Assembly (NCBI GenBank): GCA_001275005.1
Contig: JWZX01001476.1
Coordinates: 1-22,009, forward strand
DNA: 22,009 nucleotides
Direction: 5' to 3'
From: Chrysochromulina tobinii
Lineage: Eukaryota > Haptophyta > Prymnesiales > Chrysochromulinaceae
This document shows positions 1 to 9,200 of the stretch, piece after piece; the stretch's first letter is position 1; every line of letters starts with the position of its first letter. The notes below the pieces were generated by a model. The model did not search any database and was not told where the DNA came from. It worked only from the letters and a program-made list of their open reading frames with translations. The translations under genes were made by a program, and so were the position numbers.

Positions 1-2
1 AG

Positions 3-65
3 GAGGAGGAGGAAGAGGAGGAGGAGGAGGAGGAGGATTTGTACGAAGACAAGGACGATGAGTAG
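3..65 (+). CDS. C-terminal acidic tail of a truncated gene (partial, 5' end outside window)
   Basis: Starting at base 3, one frame reads eleven Glu codons followed by DLYEDKDDE and a TAG stop at 63-65. Glu/Asp tails of this kind are common ends of chaperones, nucleolar proteins and many low-complexity algal proteins, so no function can be given. The frame is chosen because it is the only one giving an acidic tail; the other two frames of the (GAG)n run read Arg or Gly. It could also be a non-coding purine microsatellite. Confidence 0.35.
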   Translation, partial: EEEEEEEEEEEDLYEDKDDE

Positions 66-315
66 CGTTTTGCATGCCTTGAGGAGCGCGGGTGGGGACG
101 ACGACGACGAGGAGGCGCATGACTTTTATTGAGTGACGGAGGACATTCGATTGAAGAGCTTCACCACAGTGGTAAGTCCAGCTGCTTATCATGTGATCCT
201 TGGTCAGATCCTGCGATCCTGATTGGGCTTTTCCAACACATAGGTCCTATTGACAATACGCTTCGCTTGACCTTGTATGAGAATGAGCTCAAACACACTA
301 AAGGTTGCGTTGCCG
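66..315. other. Intergenic stretch between convergent 3' ends
   Basis: No supported gene. It should hold the 3' untranslated regions of the left-edge gene (+) and of the glycosyltransferase (-). A (GAC)n-like run lies at about 97-112, and a GTAAGT donor-like hexamer at 172-177 is followed by a pyrimidine-rich TAG at 241-243; neither can be tied to a coding exon. Confidence 0.5.
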
Positions 316-1385
316 CTACGATAATTCCAGATAGCATCGTCCAACGGCGAACGCCCGCAACTCGGCCCTAGTCCGGTTGGGGTTCTTGCGCGCAGAAGAC
401 GCGTCGCAGCTCGGATGCCCAATTCGTTTCTGAACTACAGTCGGGACGGAGGTGAAGCGCGTGTGAAGGAAGTAATCGGTGTCGTTGAATGACCGACCGA
501 CGCGGGGCCTCCACGACGGTGGAACCACTTGGCGCTGAACATTGAAGCCATCGGGTAGCGACCACCAGTGCAGCGGTCGATCCTTCACACCCATGCGCTC
601 GGCAAAGAAGCCCTGCTCCGCCATGTACCTCGCCGTCGGCCTCTTTGCATCGAGAGCGGCCTGCTCGAGGAGCCAAGCATGCATTCATGGCATTCATTGA
701 TCAAGGGTCAGGGACGGGGTGCAATCAGAGGTCATCAGCATGCAATACACACCTGCTCGAGGAGCCAAGCATGCACGGTCCGATTGGGGCGCAGGACGAG
801 CAGCCCGCTGTTGAGGTACCTGCGCCCATTCGAGCGGTCGTACGGGGTCTTGCGGTCCTCGACAGCGCAAAGGGCCGGCGCCGTGGCAAACGGCAACGTC
901 AAGGGCGCAGGAGCTCTTCGACGCGGCGACGATGCGGCGAACGACGCCGGACGTGGCACATCTGCTGGCGCTGCGCCGGAGCTCAGGGCGTGCTCGCACG
1001 CGTCGAAAATATCGTCCATGGGTCGGTGAAGTGGCATTCCATCATAGTCCCACAGAGCGACCGTACGGCAAGGCAGTCCCCACGCCTGCAACTTGGTGTG
1101 CGTTAGACGGTACCAAGGAAGGGTGCCGGGCGTATCGACCAGCACGAGATCCACGAGCACAAGATGCACACGCGTACTGTTCAAAAAGGGTCCCAAGACG
1201 CGCGTTGCATCGTTGCCGGCGTTATGCATCACGAAGATTGGCGCAATCGCCAGTTGAAGCATTCGCTCGATCCAGAGACGTGCCATGGCTTCGTCGGCCG
1301 CAAATCTTCGTCTCCGGCGTTTCAGAGCAAGTGCCGAGTCGTTCACGAAGGTTGTTGCGATGCAGCGCTCGTGAAGAGTCGCCAT
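316..1385 (-). CDS. GT8/glycogenin-like glycosyltransferase, two exons (1385-753 and 660-316)
   Basis: Probable nucleotide-sugar-dependent glycosyltransferase. Exon 1 encodes 211 codons and exon 2 encodes 114 plus a stop, joined in phase 0. Seen in the protein: a TKLQAWGL segment; VALWDYDG (residues 109-116), which supplies a D113-x-D115 metal/nucleotide-sugar motif; LNSGLLVLRP near residue 193; and, after the intron, EQGFFAERMG...WWSLPDGFNVQ. These match the order of GT8/glycogenin features (DxD, FNSG(L/V), D/E-QG, W..LP..(F/Y)N). The start at 1385 is the first ATG after an in-frame TAA upstream. The N-terminus lacks the usual first beta strand of GT8 proteins, so an upstream exon may be missing. 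The C-terminus lacks the expected H-x-x-G-x-x-K-P motif, so it is either divergent or truncated. It is head to head with the sulfotransferase-containing gene. The family call is good; the substrate is unknown. Confidence 0.6.
660..775. repeat. 24-bp perfect direct repeat flanking the intron (660-683 and 752-775)
   Basis: The 24 bases at 660-683 are identical to those at 752-775, with an offset of 92, exactly the intron length. On the coding strand each copy ends CTCGAGCAGG. The first copy provides CAG|G of the donor and the second provides CAG|G of the acceptor. One copy is exon 1 sequence and the other is intron sequence. This is the footprint expected from intron gain by local duplication or by insertion/repair that duplicated the target. 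Confidence 0.9.
661..752 (-). other. 92-nt GT-AG spliceosomal intron in the glycosyltransferase gene
   Basis: Minus-strand donor CAG|GTGTGT begins at 752 and acceptor CGAGCAG|GCC ends at 661. Removing it joins ...HAWLLEQ directly to AALDAKRP in frame, giving a continuous GT8-like protein; without splicing the frame stops at 735-737. The 3' part of the intron is a copy of the end of exon 1 (see the repeat entry). A CTGAT sequence near the donor is not in a typical branch-point position. Confidence 0.75.
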
Positions 1386-1577
1386 CCGTCTTGTGGAGGT
1401 CCACGCACGTCCAGGCCGCCTTTTGACACCTGAGGCATCTTTTATGACAGTCTTTTATGTGGGAATGCATGCCAGTTCAGTTTTTCTCTTGATTCTCATC
1501 CAGTCAGCACAGTCGTAGAACGCGTCTCCTCGAACTCTTCTCGATGGAACGCACACACATAACTTTTTTCGAAGTGA
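1386..1577. promoter_or_regulatory. Shared upstream region of two divergent genes
   Basis: A 192-bp gap separates the glycosyltransferase (-) and sulfotransferase/sigma (+) start codons, so it probably carries promoter elements and 5' UTRs for both. It is clearly more AT-rich than the surroundings and has a repeated TCTTTTATG at about 1439 and 1453. No TATA box or known algal motif can be assigned. Confidence 0.4.
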
Positions 1578-4500
1578 ATGCCTTTTATGGGAAGACGTAG
1601 ACCGAACCAAATCTGGACTCAACAAGGGGTCGGACACCTTCTCCGTGCCCGCAAACCCAGCAGGCCAAACCGCGACACAAAAGGAGCAGCACAAATGCTG
1701 GCGGGCCTTGCAGTCCTGCTCCTCGGAGTGGGACTGCAAATCTTCGAAAAGCCGCTCGAAGAATCACTCGTGCCGGAGCAACATGAGATGGACGCACAGA
1801 AGATTAGCGCACCAGGACAGCAGCGCACAACACACCGTTACCAGAACAGGTTTCAACAAGCCGTCCCGGAGGAGGTGCACCCACAGGTTCTCGTCATCGT
1901 GTCAGACCACGGAAGCGGTACGACGTCCTTAGGGAGGGCGCTCGATAGCCACCCGTGCGTGGTTGACGTCGGGGAGCCCTTCGGTCCCGCATACCAGATA
2001 TGGTCGAACAGCTCGGTCACTGAGTGCGACAGCTATAAAGGTACCGACGCTATCTTCGACGCGCAATCGGGCAAGCTCCAGGATCCGAGGAATGAGAAGA
2101 TCGTCGAGAAAGTAGGCAAGGCGCTCGACGACTTCGGGGTACAACTGAAAGAGTCTGCCTATGACTCCCTGTACGATGGTCTCAAGTACAACCTCGCCGA
2201 GTACTTTGTCCGCGTCCGGGATTTCGTCTGTGCAAACGTGCCGGAGGACGTGTGCCCTCCCTCGGACTGCACCATCGTCACAAAGTTCTTCCCGAATTAT
2301 ATCAACGGAGATACCAACGGCGAGACGGGCGATCCCAGAACTGGCAAGAATCCCAAGTGCGTGAAGGCGATGAACGCGAAGGCGATCGTCTCGTGGCAGG
2401 ACGCGCTCGTGTCGATGGAGCAGAACCCCAAGGTCGCGACGTTGCAACTCACCCGTGATGAGAATGACAGGCAGTTCTCGATCTTCCACCGGTTCAATCC
2501 TGAAGGCTCAGAATTCGACTGCGGCGTCCCACGCCCCTTCAACGAGTTCATCACCATGGCTAGCGAGCACACCGACGCTCACATGAAAGTCGAGAATTGC
2601 TGGCAAAGTGCTACCGACGCCGATAAGTGCCTGAGCGATGGTCTCAAGCTCGTCGGCCTCTCCGAAGCGCCGATGGGTCACGTTGCGGCGCAATTCGATA
2701 AGGAAGCCGCGCTAGCCGTGATGTTGGGCGAGACGAAACTACCTTCCGATCACAAGGCGGCGAGCAAGAGTTGCGCCACCGACCCCACGGCGATCTTCAA
2801 GAGACTCGAAAATTATGACGTGAAAGTGGTCGGCAAATCGAAGGGGTCGGCGCTACTAAATAAGGCGGCGTTTGAGAAGGAGGCAGCCGACAAGGCGGCA
2901 GCTGAGAAGGCGGCGGCCGAGAAGGCGGCGGCCGAGAAGGCGGCGGCCGAGAAGGCGGCGGCCGAGAAGGCGGCGGCCGAAAGGGCGGCGGCCGAGAAGG
3001 CGGCGGCCGAGAAGGCGGCGGCCGAGAAGGCGGCGGCCGAGAAGGCGGCGGCCGAGAGGGCGGCGGCCGAGAAGGCGGCGGCCGAGAAGGCGGCGGCCGA
3101 GAAGGCGGCGGCCGAGAAGGCGGCGGCCGAAAGGGCGGCGGCCGAAAGGGCGGCGGCCGAGAAGGCAGCGGCCGAGAAGGTGCAGCGGCGCGTGGCGGCG
3201 CGGCGCGAGGCCAACCTCCTTCAGGAGGAGAGGGATGCTATCCGACGACTTGACAGCACAGAGATTCCGGAGGGCGGCACGTGGTTCTTGGTGGATGCAG
3301 CATGGCTCAAGCATTGGAGAGACTACTGCTGGGACGGCATTCGGCCCGACCCCCCCGGCCCAATTTGCAACAGTCGCCTTCTCCGTTCAGACGGCCGACC
3401 TCATCCAAATCTCCAAAAGGCAACCGATTATCGCGGGGTCAACGAGGCCGTGTGGCGATTCCATCATGGGAAGTATGGTGGTGGGCCAGCCATTTGCCGT
3501 TCGAAGCTGGACATCTACGCACCACCAATCCCTCCGCCCGCCGACCTCGCGACGCCAACCACAAGCCCTCAAGCCGTCGTACTGGAGACTGATGATGTTG
3601 AGATCCAATTGGAAGATGTTCGATGTTTCGAACATGAGCGTCTCAATCGAAGTCTTGGTCCTGCGCCATGGCGAACGCATCGAATGGGGATCGATGAACG
3701 AAGCATGATAAGCTGGGACTTCCTTATCGAGGCCAAGGCGGCGGTCGAGGCCAAGGTGGCGGTCGAGGCCAAGGCCAAGGCGGGGGTCGAGGCCAAGGTG
3801 GCGCCTACAAAAGCTGCGTTTCGGGTGCCGCCGGCAGTGTGCTTGGCCCCATCGGCACCACCACCGCCGCCGGCGGCCACCCATGCAGCAGCTGCTGCAG
3901 CACCGCCCGTCGTCGCGCAGTCGATGGGCAAGGTACACAGCACGCGGCTGGGTAAGCCCACTGCCACCACGGCAGCCTTGCTGACGCGGCGGCGGAACGC
4001 GGCCGCGGCTGCAGTTGGGGGCGCAGATCAAGGCGCGAGCGTGCTCGAGCACGCGTCGACACGGGATTGGGCTCCGACGCGTGACAGGGCGTCGACACGT
4101 GACCGGGCTCAGACGCGTGACAGGGCGCCGGGCACAGGACGGCGGCGGACTAGCACGAGTAGCAGCACCGGCCGCGGCGGAAGCACCAAGGGCAAGAGCG
4201 CCGCCAAGGTGCTGAGCGAGTATGTGGACGGGATCGAGCCGGCGCGGCTGCTTGAGCACGCGGAAGAGATCCAGCTCGCCAGGCAGGTGCAGCGGCTCAA
4301 GACGCTCGAGCAGATCTACCTGTCGCTCGGACAGGGTGCGGTTGGAGCCCCTGAGGGCGGAGCGCCAACCACGGGTGCGTTAAGGCGTGGCGGGCGTGCA
4401 GCCGCCAACGCCGGCACCGCAGCAGGATCCGCCCCCACCGTGCGGGGCCACATCCTGTCGCTCAAGGACACCCTGTCGCGCTCGGGCGATCAAGTGGTCG

Positions 4501-5600
4501 ATCTGTTCCGTGCGTGGGACGAGGACGGGAGTGGCACCGTCGATCGAGGCGAGTTCTACCGCGCCATCCGGGCGCTCGGTTTCGTCTTCAAGCAGGAGGA
4601 GGCGAACATGGTCTTCGACGCTCTGGACGAGGACCAGTCGGGCGTGCTCGAGTACAAGGAGTTGAACACGATGCTGCGCGAGAGCGCCCGAGAGGCGATC
4701 CGGGCCGACGGCGGCGCCTCGCGAGACGAGTGGGCGGCCGCGGCCAACGTGTCCGTCGCCGAGCTGCGCCAGCAGCTGAGAGAGGGCAAGCGGGCACGCG
4801 AGCGCATCGTCGCGTCGAACCTCGGACTTGTCGGGCACGCCATCCGGCTGCTCAAGCGCTCGAGCGGTGGACGGATAGACGAAGGGACGACCGAGGCGGA
4901 CTTGCTGCAGGAGGGCTGCATCGCGCTATTGCATGCGGCGGAGGGGTTCGACGTGTCGCTGGGCGTGCGCTTCGGCACGTATGCCACGTTCTGGGTGCGC
5001 GCAGCGATCAAGCGCGCTCTGCAGGAGCAGACCCGTATCGTGCGCCTGCCCTCGCGCGTGCAGAACACGTACGGGCAGATCATGCGAGCTACCGACGCGC
5101 TGAGCCGAGGTCAGTCGAGCTCCGCTGGAGGTTCTCAGCTCCCCTCCGACAATGCCATCTCCGAGAAGCTCGAGGAGGGGGGCGTGAAGCTCTCGCCGCA
5201 AAAGGTGCGGCAAATCATCGGGCAGGTGCGCGTGCGCCCCACGTCTCTCGATCGCACCCTCGACCGGCGCGGCGGCAAGGGCGACGACGACGGCACCACG
5301 GTGGGTGACCTGGTTCGAGACGCCTCTAAGCCGCCACCCGAGAGGGAGATGATTGAGGACTCGCTCCGGACCGATCTCAGCAAGGTGATGACGAAGCATC
5401 TGCGCGAGGACGAGGCCAAGGTGCTCACGCTACGCTTTGGACTTGGCGACGGCGCGTCGCGCACCGTCCGTCAGGTGTCTGAGGAGACGGGGCTCACTTA
5501 CGCGCGCACCAAGCACGTGCTCTTCTCGGCGCTCTCGAAGCTTCGTAAGCCGCACGTCGCGGTCGCCCTACGTGACTACTTGCCTGGTGATGAGCTGTGA
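1578..5600 (+). CDS. Composite open frame: sulfotransferase-like module, rigid helix, DUSP domain and sigma-70 factor with EF-hands
   Basis: One uninterrupted 1340-codon frame. In order: a basic N-terminal segment; a hydrophobic stretch at residues 41-57 ([16 protein letters not shown]), a likely type II membrane anchor; a sulfotransferase-like domain (about 103-415); (AAAEK)19 at 440-534; a DUSP domain (about 563-647); a long Ala/Pro/Thr/Arg linker; and a sigma-70 factor (879-1340) with two EF-hands. The start at 1578 gives a basic cytosolic tail; the in-frame ATG at 1695 would begin directly at the anchor. A Golgi sulfotransferase and a plastid sigma factor would not be expected in one polypeptide, and base composition rises from the sulfotransferase to the sigma part. 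Two genes joined by an intron, a recent read-through fusion, or an assembly join are therefore possible. A transit-like Ser/Thr/Arg/Ala-rich stretch follows the internal Met at 3927, a candidate separate start for the sigma factor. Confidence 0.7.
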   Translation: MPFMGRRRPNQIWTQQGVGHLLRARKPSRPNRDTKGAAQMLAGLAVLLLGVGLQIFEKPLEESLVPEQHEMDAQKISAPGQQRTTHRYQNRFQQAVPEEVHPQVLVIVSDHGSGTTSLGRALDSHPCVVDVGEPFGPAYQIWSNSSVTECDSYKGTDAIFDAQSGKLQDPRNEKIVEKVGKALDDFGVQLKESAYDSLYDGLKYNLAEYFVRVRDFVCANVPEDVCPPSDCTIVTKFFPNYINGDTNGETGDPRTGKNPKCVKAMNAKAIVSWQDALVSMEQNPKVATLQLTRDENDRQFSIFHRFNPEGSEFDCGVPRPFNEFITMASEHTDAHMKVENCWQSATDADKCLSDGLKLVGLSEAPMGHVAAQFDKEAALAVMLGETKLPSDHKAASKSCATDPTAIFKRLENYDVKVVGKSKGSALLNKAAFEKEAADKAAAEKAAAEKAAAEKAAAEKAAAEKAAAERAAAEKAAAEKAAAEKAAAEKAAAERAAAEKAAAEKAAAEKAAAEKAAAERAAAERAAAEKAAAEKVQRRVAARREANLLQEERDAIRRLDSTEIPEGGTWFLVDAAWLKHWRDYCWDGIRPDPPGPICNSRLLRSDGRPHPNLQKATDYRGVNEAVWRFHHGKYGGGPAICRSKLDIYAPPIPPPADLATPTTSPQAVVLETDDVEIQLEDVRCFEHERLNRSLGPAPWRTHRMGIDERSMISWDFLIEAKAAVEAKVAVEAKAKAGVEAKVAPTKAAFRVPPAVCLAPSAPPPPPAATHAAAAAAPPVVAQSMGKVHSTRLGKPTATTAALLTRRRNAAAAAVGGADQGASVLEHASTRDWAPTRDRASTRDRAQTRDRAPGTGRRRTSTSSSTGRGGSTKGKSAAKVLSEYVDGIEPARLLEHAEEIQLARQVQRLKTLEQIYLSLGQGAVGAPEGGAPTTGALRRGGRAAANAGTAAGSAPTVRGHILSLKDTLSRSGDQVVDLFRAWDEDGSGTVDRGEFYRAIRALGFVFKQEEANMVFDALDEDQSGVLEYKELNTMLRESAREAIRADGGASRDEWAAAANVSVAELRQQLREGKRARERIVASNLGLVGHAIRLLKRSSGGRIDEGTTEADLLQEGCIALLHAAEGFDVSLGVRFGTYATFWVRAAIKRALQEQTRIVRLPSRVQNTYGQIMRATDALSRGQSSSAGGSQLPSDNAISEKLEEGGVKLSPQKVRQIIGQVRVRPTSLDRTLDRRGGKGDDDGTTVGDLVRDASKPPPEREMIEDSLRTDLSKVMTKHLREDEAKVLTLRFGLGDGASRTVRQVSEETGLTYARTKHVLFSALSKLRKPHVAVALRDYLPGDEL
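1884..2822 (+). other. Sulfotransferase-like module
   Basis: Residues 109-120 read [12 protein letters not shown], resembling the 5'-phosphosulfate-binding loop of PAPS-dependent sulfotransferases. Residues 293-301 read RDENDRQFS, giving the Arg and Ser eight residues apart that bind the 3'-phosphate of PAPS in the family. With the N-terminal hydrophobic anchor this suggests a lumenal Golgi enzyme that sulfates carbohydrate or protein. The acceptor cannot be predicted. Several Cys residues (for example C158, C218, C225) could form lumenal disulfides. The boundaries are approximate. Confidence 0.6.
2895..3179 (+). repeat. 15-bp tandem repeat, 19 units, encoding (AAAEK)19
   Basis: Nineteen exact-length 15-bp units encode Ala-Ala-Ala-Glu-(Lys/Arg), residues 440-534. 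Arg replaces Lys in units 6, 11, 16 and 17, so variants recur every five units (75 bp), a sign of stepwise block duplication. The peptide has the composition of the (EAAAK)n rigid alpha-helical linker and should form one straight helix of about 14 nm. Unit length is a multiple of three, so copy-number change keeps the frame. Confidence 0.97.
3264..3518 (+). other. DUSP-like domain
   Basis: Residues 563-647 contain [19 protein letters not shown], then [10 protein letters not shown], then [17 protein letters not shown]. The order W-(F/Y)-L-(I/V)...W...W, PGPI-x-N, W...YGG-P-x-I-x-R is the signature of DUSP domains found in ubiquitin-specific proteases and in many unrelated protist proteins. No protease catalytic domain is present in this frame, so it probably acts as a binding module. 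Confidence 0.65.
4053..4124 (+). repeat. 18-bp tandem repeat, 4 units, encoding A-x-T-R-D-(R/W)
   Basis: Residues 826-849 read [24 protein letters not shown]. At DNA level units 1/3 and 2/4 are closer to each other, giving a 36-bp higher-order period. It lies in the basic linker just before sigma region 1.2 and is probably a disordered spacer. Confidence 0.9.
4212..5600 (+). other. Plastid-type sigma-70 factor module with EF-hand insert
   Basis: Sigma factors direct the bacterial-type plastid RNA polymerase to promoters. Seen in order: region 1.2 start [20 protein letters not shown] (879-898), continuing to 919; EF-hand pair (981-1028); second part of region 1.2, [16 protein letters not shown] onward (from 1050); region 2.1 [13 protein letters not shown] (1080-1092); regions 2.3-2.4 [18 protein letters not shown] up to TRIVRLP (to 1158); region 3 with [11 protein letters not shown]; region 4.1 [10 protein letters not shown]; and region 4.2 (1295-1324) ending ALSKLRKP. 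Region 2.4 is well conserved. The region 4.2 helix-turn-helix is divergent: [16 protein letters not shown] replaces the usual SRERVRQIE...AL.KLR. Plastid location is inferred from the family in eukaryotes. Confidence 0.85.
4518..4661 (+). other. Pair of canonical EF-hand calcium-binding loops inside the sigma factor
   Basis: Loop 1, residues 981-992, is [12 protein letters not shown] and loop 2, residues 1017-1028, is [12 protein letters not shown]. Both have acidic or oxygen ligands at positions 1, 3, 5, 9 and 12, Gly at 6 and a hydrophobic residue at 8, so both should bind calcium. The loops are 36 residues apart with helical flanks (VVDLFRAW before, [10 protein letters not shown] between, [13 protein letters not shown] after), the geometry of a normal paired EF lobe. 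The lobe interrupts sigma region 1.2. Confidence 0.92.
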
Positions 5601-6215
5601 ATGACGAGACGAGCGGTGTGAAGAACGAGCGGAGTGAAGGACGACAAGAGGACAATAGGGAAGGGCGAGGCGAAGGCGGCGGATGCGGCGGACGCGGCAA
5701 GGCGGCGATGGCGCGGCGGCCGCCTGGCGAAGGCAACAGGATGCATGCTCGAATGGCACGGCGCCAAAGCGGCCGCGGACGCGGCACCCTGGTGGATCCC
5801 CGACCTGGATAAGGAGCAGTAAGGAGTATAATCACATCGATGTACGGAGGTGTCTTTGTAACTTTTGAGGTTTTGTATACGTGTCTGAGATGTAGAGTAT
5901 ACCTTTTGACCGGGATGGTCCGCTAGTGGCACCTGCTGGTGAAGAGTACTCTGAAGTCAGACATTGTGGCAAGTGCTGGGACACAGGACAGCTGGACCTG
6001 CTGGCGGTGCTGCTGAGCTCGCCGGGGGCCGGCGACGAAACTGACTGACTGACAGATGTGGTATACACGAGAGAGTTGACGCTGCACCATGCTGCACGCA
6101 CTCTCAGTTCGCCCCAACCAGGAAGTTCGGTCTACATGAATAGTCGGCTGCCGATCGCCGAGATCCAAATCGAAGTTCGTCGTCGCGAACAGCAGGAATC
6201 CCCCATACTCCACTG
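5601..6215. other. Intergenic region with 3' UTR and upstream region of the dehydrogenase
   Basis: No supported gene. Just after the stop there is an imperfect tandem repeat: ACGAGCGGTGTGAAG and ACGAGCGGAGTGAAG, starting at about 5610 and 5625. Bases 5820-5900 are AT-richer and probably lie near the 3' end of the upstream transcript. The last 200 bases should carry the dehydrogenase promoter and 5' UTR. Short frames here have no recognisable protein features. Confidence 0.5.
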
Positions 6216-9200
6216 ATGCGAGGCGTCCGTGGCGTCCTCGGCACGTCGGTGCTGCGCCGACCGGCCGCTGCGCTGCTGCTGCGTCGCGCATCGGCGGCGC
6301 AACCCGCCGCCGCAGCGGCCGCATCGAGTAGCATTCAGCAGTCGCGTAACTTGCCCGGTCGGAAGGTGGAGTATCGCAACGTTGATGGCATGCGGCACGA
6401 CGACGGCCGGTATACGGCCTTCAAGGCCAGCGTGCGCGGTATCGTGGGCGACGATGGCGTGATCGACGATCCAGTGCGCACGTTTGCCTATGGCACCGAC
6501 GCCAGCTTCTACCGGCTGACGCCGCAGGTAGTCGTCAAAGTGCGCTCCGAGCAGGAGGTAGTTGACGTGCTTGAGGTGGCGCGCGTCCACCAGACGCCTG
6601 TCACATTTCGAGCGGCTGGCACGTCGCTCTCGGGCCAGGCGATCACCGATTCGGTGCTGCTCAAGCTGTCGCACAATGGCACGGCCTGGCGCAAATACAA
6701 GATTGAGAATGGCGGCCAGCGCATCACGCTCGAGCCGGGCCTCATCGGCGGCGAGGTCAACCGGCTGCTCGCCTCGTATAAGAAAAAGCACAACTGCGAG
6801 ACCCAGTACAAGATCGGGCCCGATCCGGCCTCGATCGATAGCTGTATGATCGGCGGCATCGTGGCGAACAATTCGAGCGGCATGTGCTGTGGCGTCAAGC
6901 AGAACACATATCACACGCTCGAGGACATGCGCGTGGTGCTTGTCGACGGCACTGTGCTGGACACGGCCTGCACGACGAGCCGAGCCGCCTTTCACGAGTC
7001 ACACGCACCGCTGCTTGCTGGCTTGTCGTCGCTCGCGTCGCGTGTGCAGGCCGACGCATCCCTCCTTGCGCTCATCCGCCAAAAGTACGCGATCAAGAAC
7101 ACGACCGGCTACTCGATCAACGCGCTGGCCGACTTTTCGCCGAGCGACCCCATCGAGATCCTGAAGCGCATCATGATCGGTTCCGAGGGCACCCTTGGAT
7201 TCGTGTCGCAGGTGACATATAAGACAGTGCCCGATCACCCGAACAAGGCGTCCGCCTTCCTCGTCTTCGCCGACATCGAGGAGGCTTGTGACGCCGTCGC
7301 GGCGCTTCGCAAGAATACCAAGGTCGACGCCGTCGAGATGTTCGACCGGCGCTCGCTCAAGCTCACGTCCGACATGGCCGCTTTGGTCGCGCTCTGCCCC
7401 GAGCTGCCGCACCTGCCCGCGGACGGAGAAGCAGCGGCTCTTCTCATCGAGTGCCGTGGCAAAGACGACGAGGCACTCGCCGCCCAGATCGAGTCCGTGT
7501 GCAAGGCGCTGCGCGACTCGAGGGTACCGGTAGTGTCGGCGGTGGGCTACACTCCCGAAGCCTTCAAGCACGACCCGAAGGACTTCAACGTGTATTGGGA
7601 CGCGCGTAAGGGGCTCATCCCGATCGTGGGCGGCGGTCGTGAGCCCGGGACTACGATGCTGCTCGAGGATGTCGCGTGCTCGGTCGACAAGCTCGGTAAG
7701 ATGTCCAAGGACCTGATCGCCATCTTCCAAAAGTACGGCTACCACGACGCGTGCCTGATGGGCCATGCGCTCGAGGGCAACCTGCACCTCATCTTCAACC
7801 AGTCCTTCAAGACGCCGGAGGAGCTCAAGCGGTACGAAGACGTCCTGTACGAGATCAACTACAACGTGGCGATCGTGCACGGCGGCTCGCTCAAGGCCGA
7901 ACACGGCACCGGGCGCAACGTGGCGCCCTTTGTCGAAATGGAGTGGGGCACCAAGGCGTACGAGCTCATGTGGGAGCTCAAGCGGCTCTTCGATCCGCAG
8001 TTCATCCTCAACCCGGGCGTGATTCTCAACGAGGACCCTCTCGTCCACGCCAAGAACATTCGGCAGGACTTCGTGGCGCACCCGCTCGTCGACCGGTGCA
8101 TCTCCTGCGGCTGGTGCGAGTCTAACTGCCCGTCAAAGGACCTGACGCTCACGCCGCGCCAGCGCATCCAGGTGTACAAGGAGATGAGCCGCATGCGCGA
8201 AGAGTGGACCGCGAGCGGCGCGCAGCTCAAGCCCGCGCGGCTGCTTGCCTTCGAGTCGAGTTGGGAATATGCGGAGAACACGTGCGCAGCCGACGGCATG
8301 TGCCAGGAAAAGTGCCCTGTCAAGATCAACACGGGCGAACTCATCAAGACGCTCCGCCAGAACACGCTCGAGGGCGACGGCACCATGTCCGTTGGCGGGC
8401 CGGCAACTCCGCGCGGCGCGGCGCTCGCGGCGATGCTCGCGGCCAATTTTGGGACCGTGACTAAACTCGTACCGCCCCTCCTGGACGTGGTGAGCCTAAC
8501 GCATCGGCTCCTCGGCAACCTGCCCATGGCGACGCTCACATGGGGCCCATGGCGCGTCTCGAACAACTACCTGCCACTGTGGAACAAGTACATGCCGCGT
8601 GGTGCTCAGCCAGTCGTCGTGCCCACGCCGCCCGAGGTGGCGGCCGACGCCAAGCCGAAGCGCGTCGTGTATGTACCCTCGTGCGTGACACGTATGATGG
8701 GACCAGCGCGCGGCGACGCGGACGCGGGCGACGAGGCGGTGCACACCAAGTTCATGTCGCTGCTCTCGAAGGCCGGGTATGAAGTCGTCATCCCCGAGGG
8801 CCTCGGCTCCATGTGCTGTGGCATGATCATGGACTCGCGGGGCTTCCGCGACGTGGGCGCCACGCAGGCGGCGCAGATGCAGCAGGCGCTACTGGACGCG
8901 TCCGACCGCGGCAAGCTGCCGATTGTGTGCGACACGAGCCCGTGCCTTCAGCGTATGAAGGAGAAGTTTGACGATCCGCTGCTCAAGCTTGCCCTCTTTG
9001 AGCCCGTGCAGTTCATCCTGCTCTACCTCAAGAGCGAGCTCGAGTTCGCCAAGGTGCGCGACTCGATCGCGGTGCATGTGCCGTGCTCGTCGAAGAAGCT
9101 CAAGGTGGGCGAGCAGATGGTGCAACTGGCCGAGCTGTGCGCCACGGAGGTGCACGCGACGCCCATCCCGTGCTGTGGCATGGCGGGTGACCGCGGCATG

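Noticed and set aside
58-132. 24-codon frame overlapping the left-edge stop and ending in acidic GGDDDDEEAHDFY
   Set aside because: Too short, and its acidic content comes from a GAC/GAG microsatellite. Possible alternative ending of the left gene, but no splice sites connect it.
172-243. Intron-like segment with GTAAGT donor and pyrimidine-rich TAG acceptor
   Set aside because: Flanking frames contain no recognisable exon, and GTAAGT is expected several times by chance in a window of this size. It might be a 3' UTR intron.
2895-3179. Regularly spaced repeats that could suggest a CRISPR-like array
   Set aside because: The units are contiguous 15-bp coding repeats with no spacers, inside an open reading frame.
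2813-3314. Minus-strand open frames of Ala/Phe/Ser and Arg/Leu/Gly repeats
   Set aside because: These are antisense readings of the (AAAEK)19 repeat, with no start context or domain. The plus frame continues into real domains on both sides.
5634-5822. Plus frame ending ...WHGAKAAADAAPWWIPDLDKEQ after the sigma gene
   Set aside because: The end looks protein-like, but there is no domain, no splice link to the sigma frame and poor composition in the first half.
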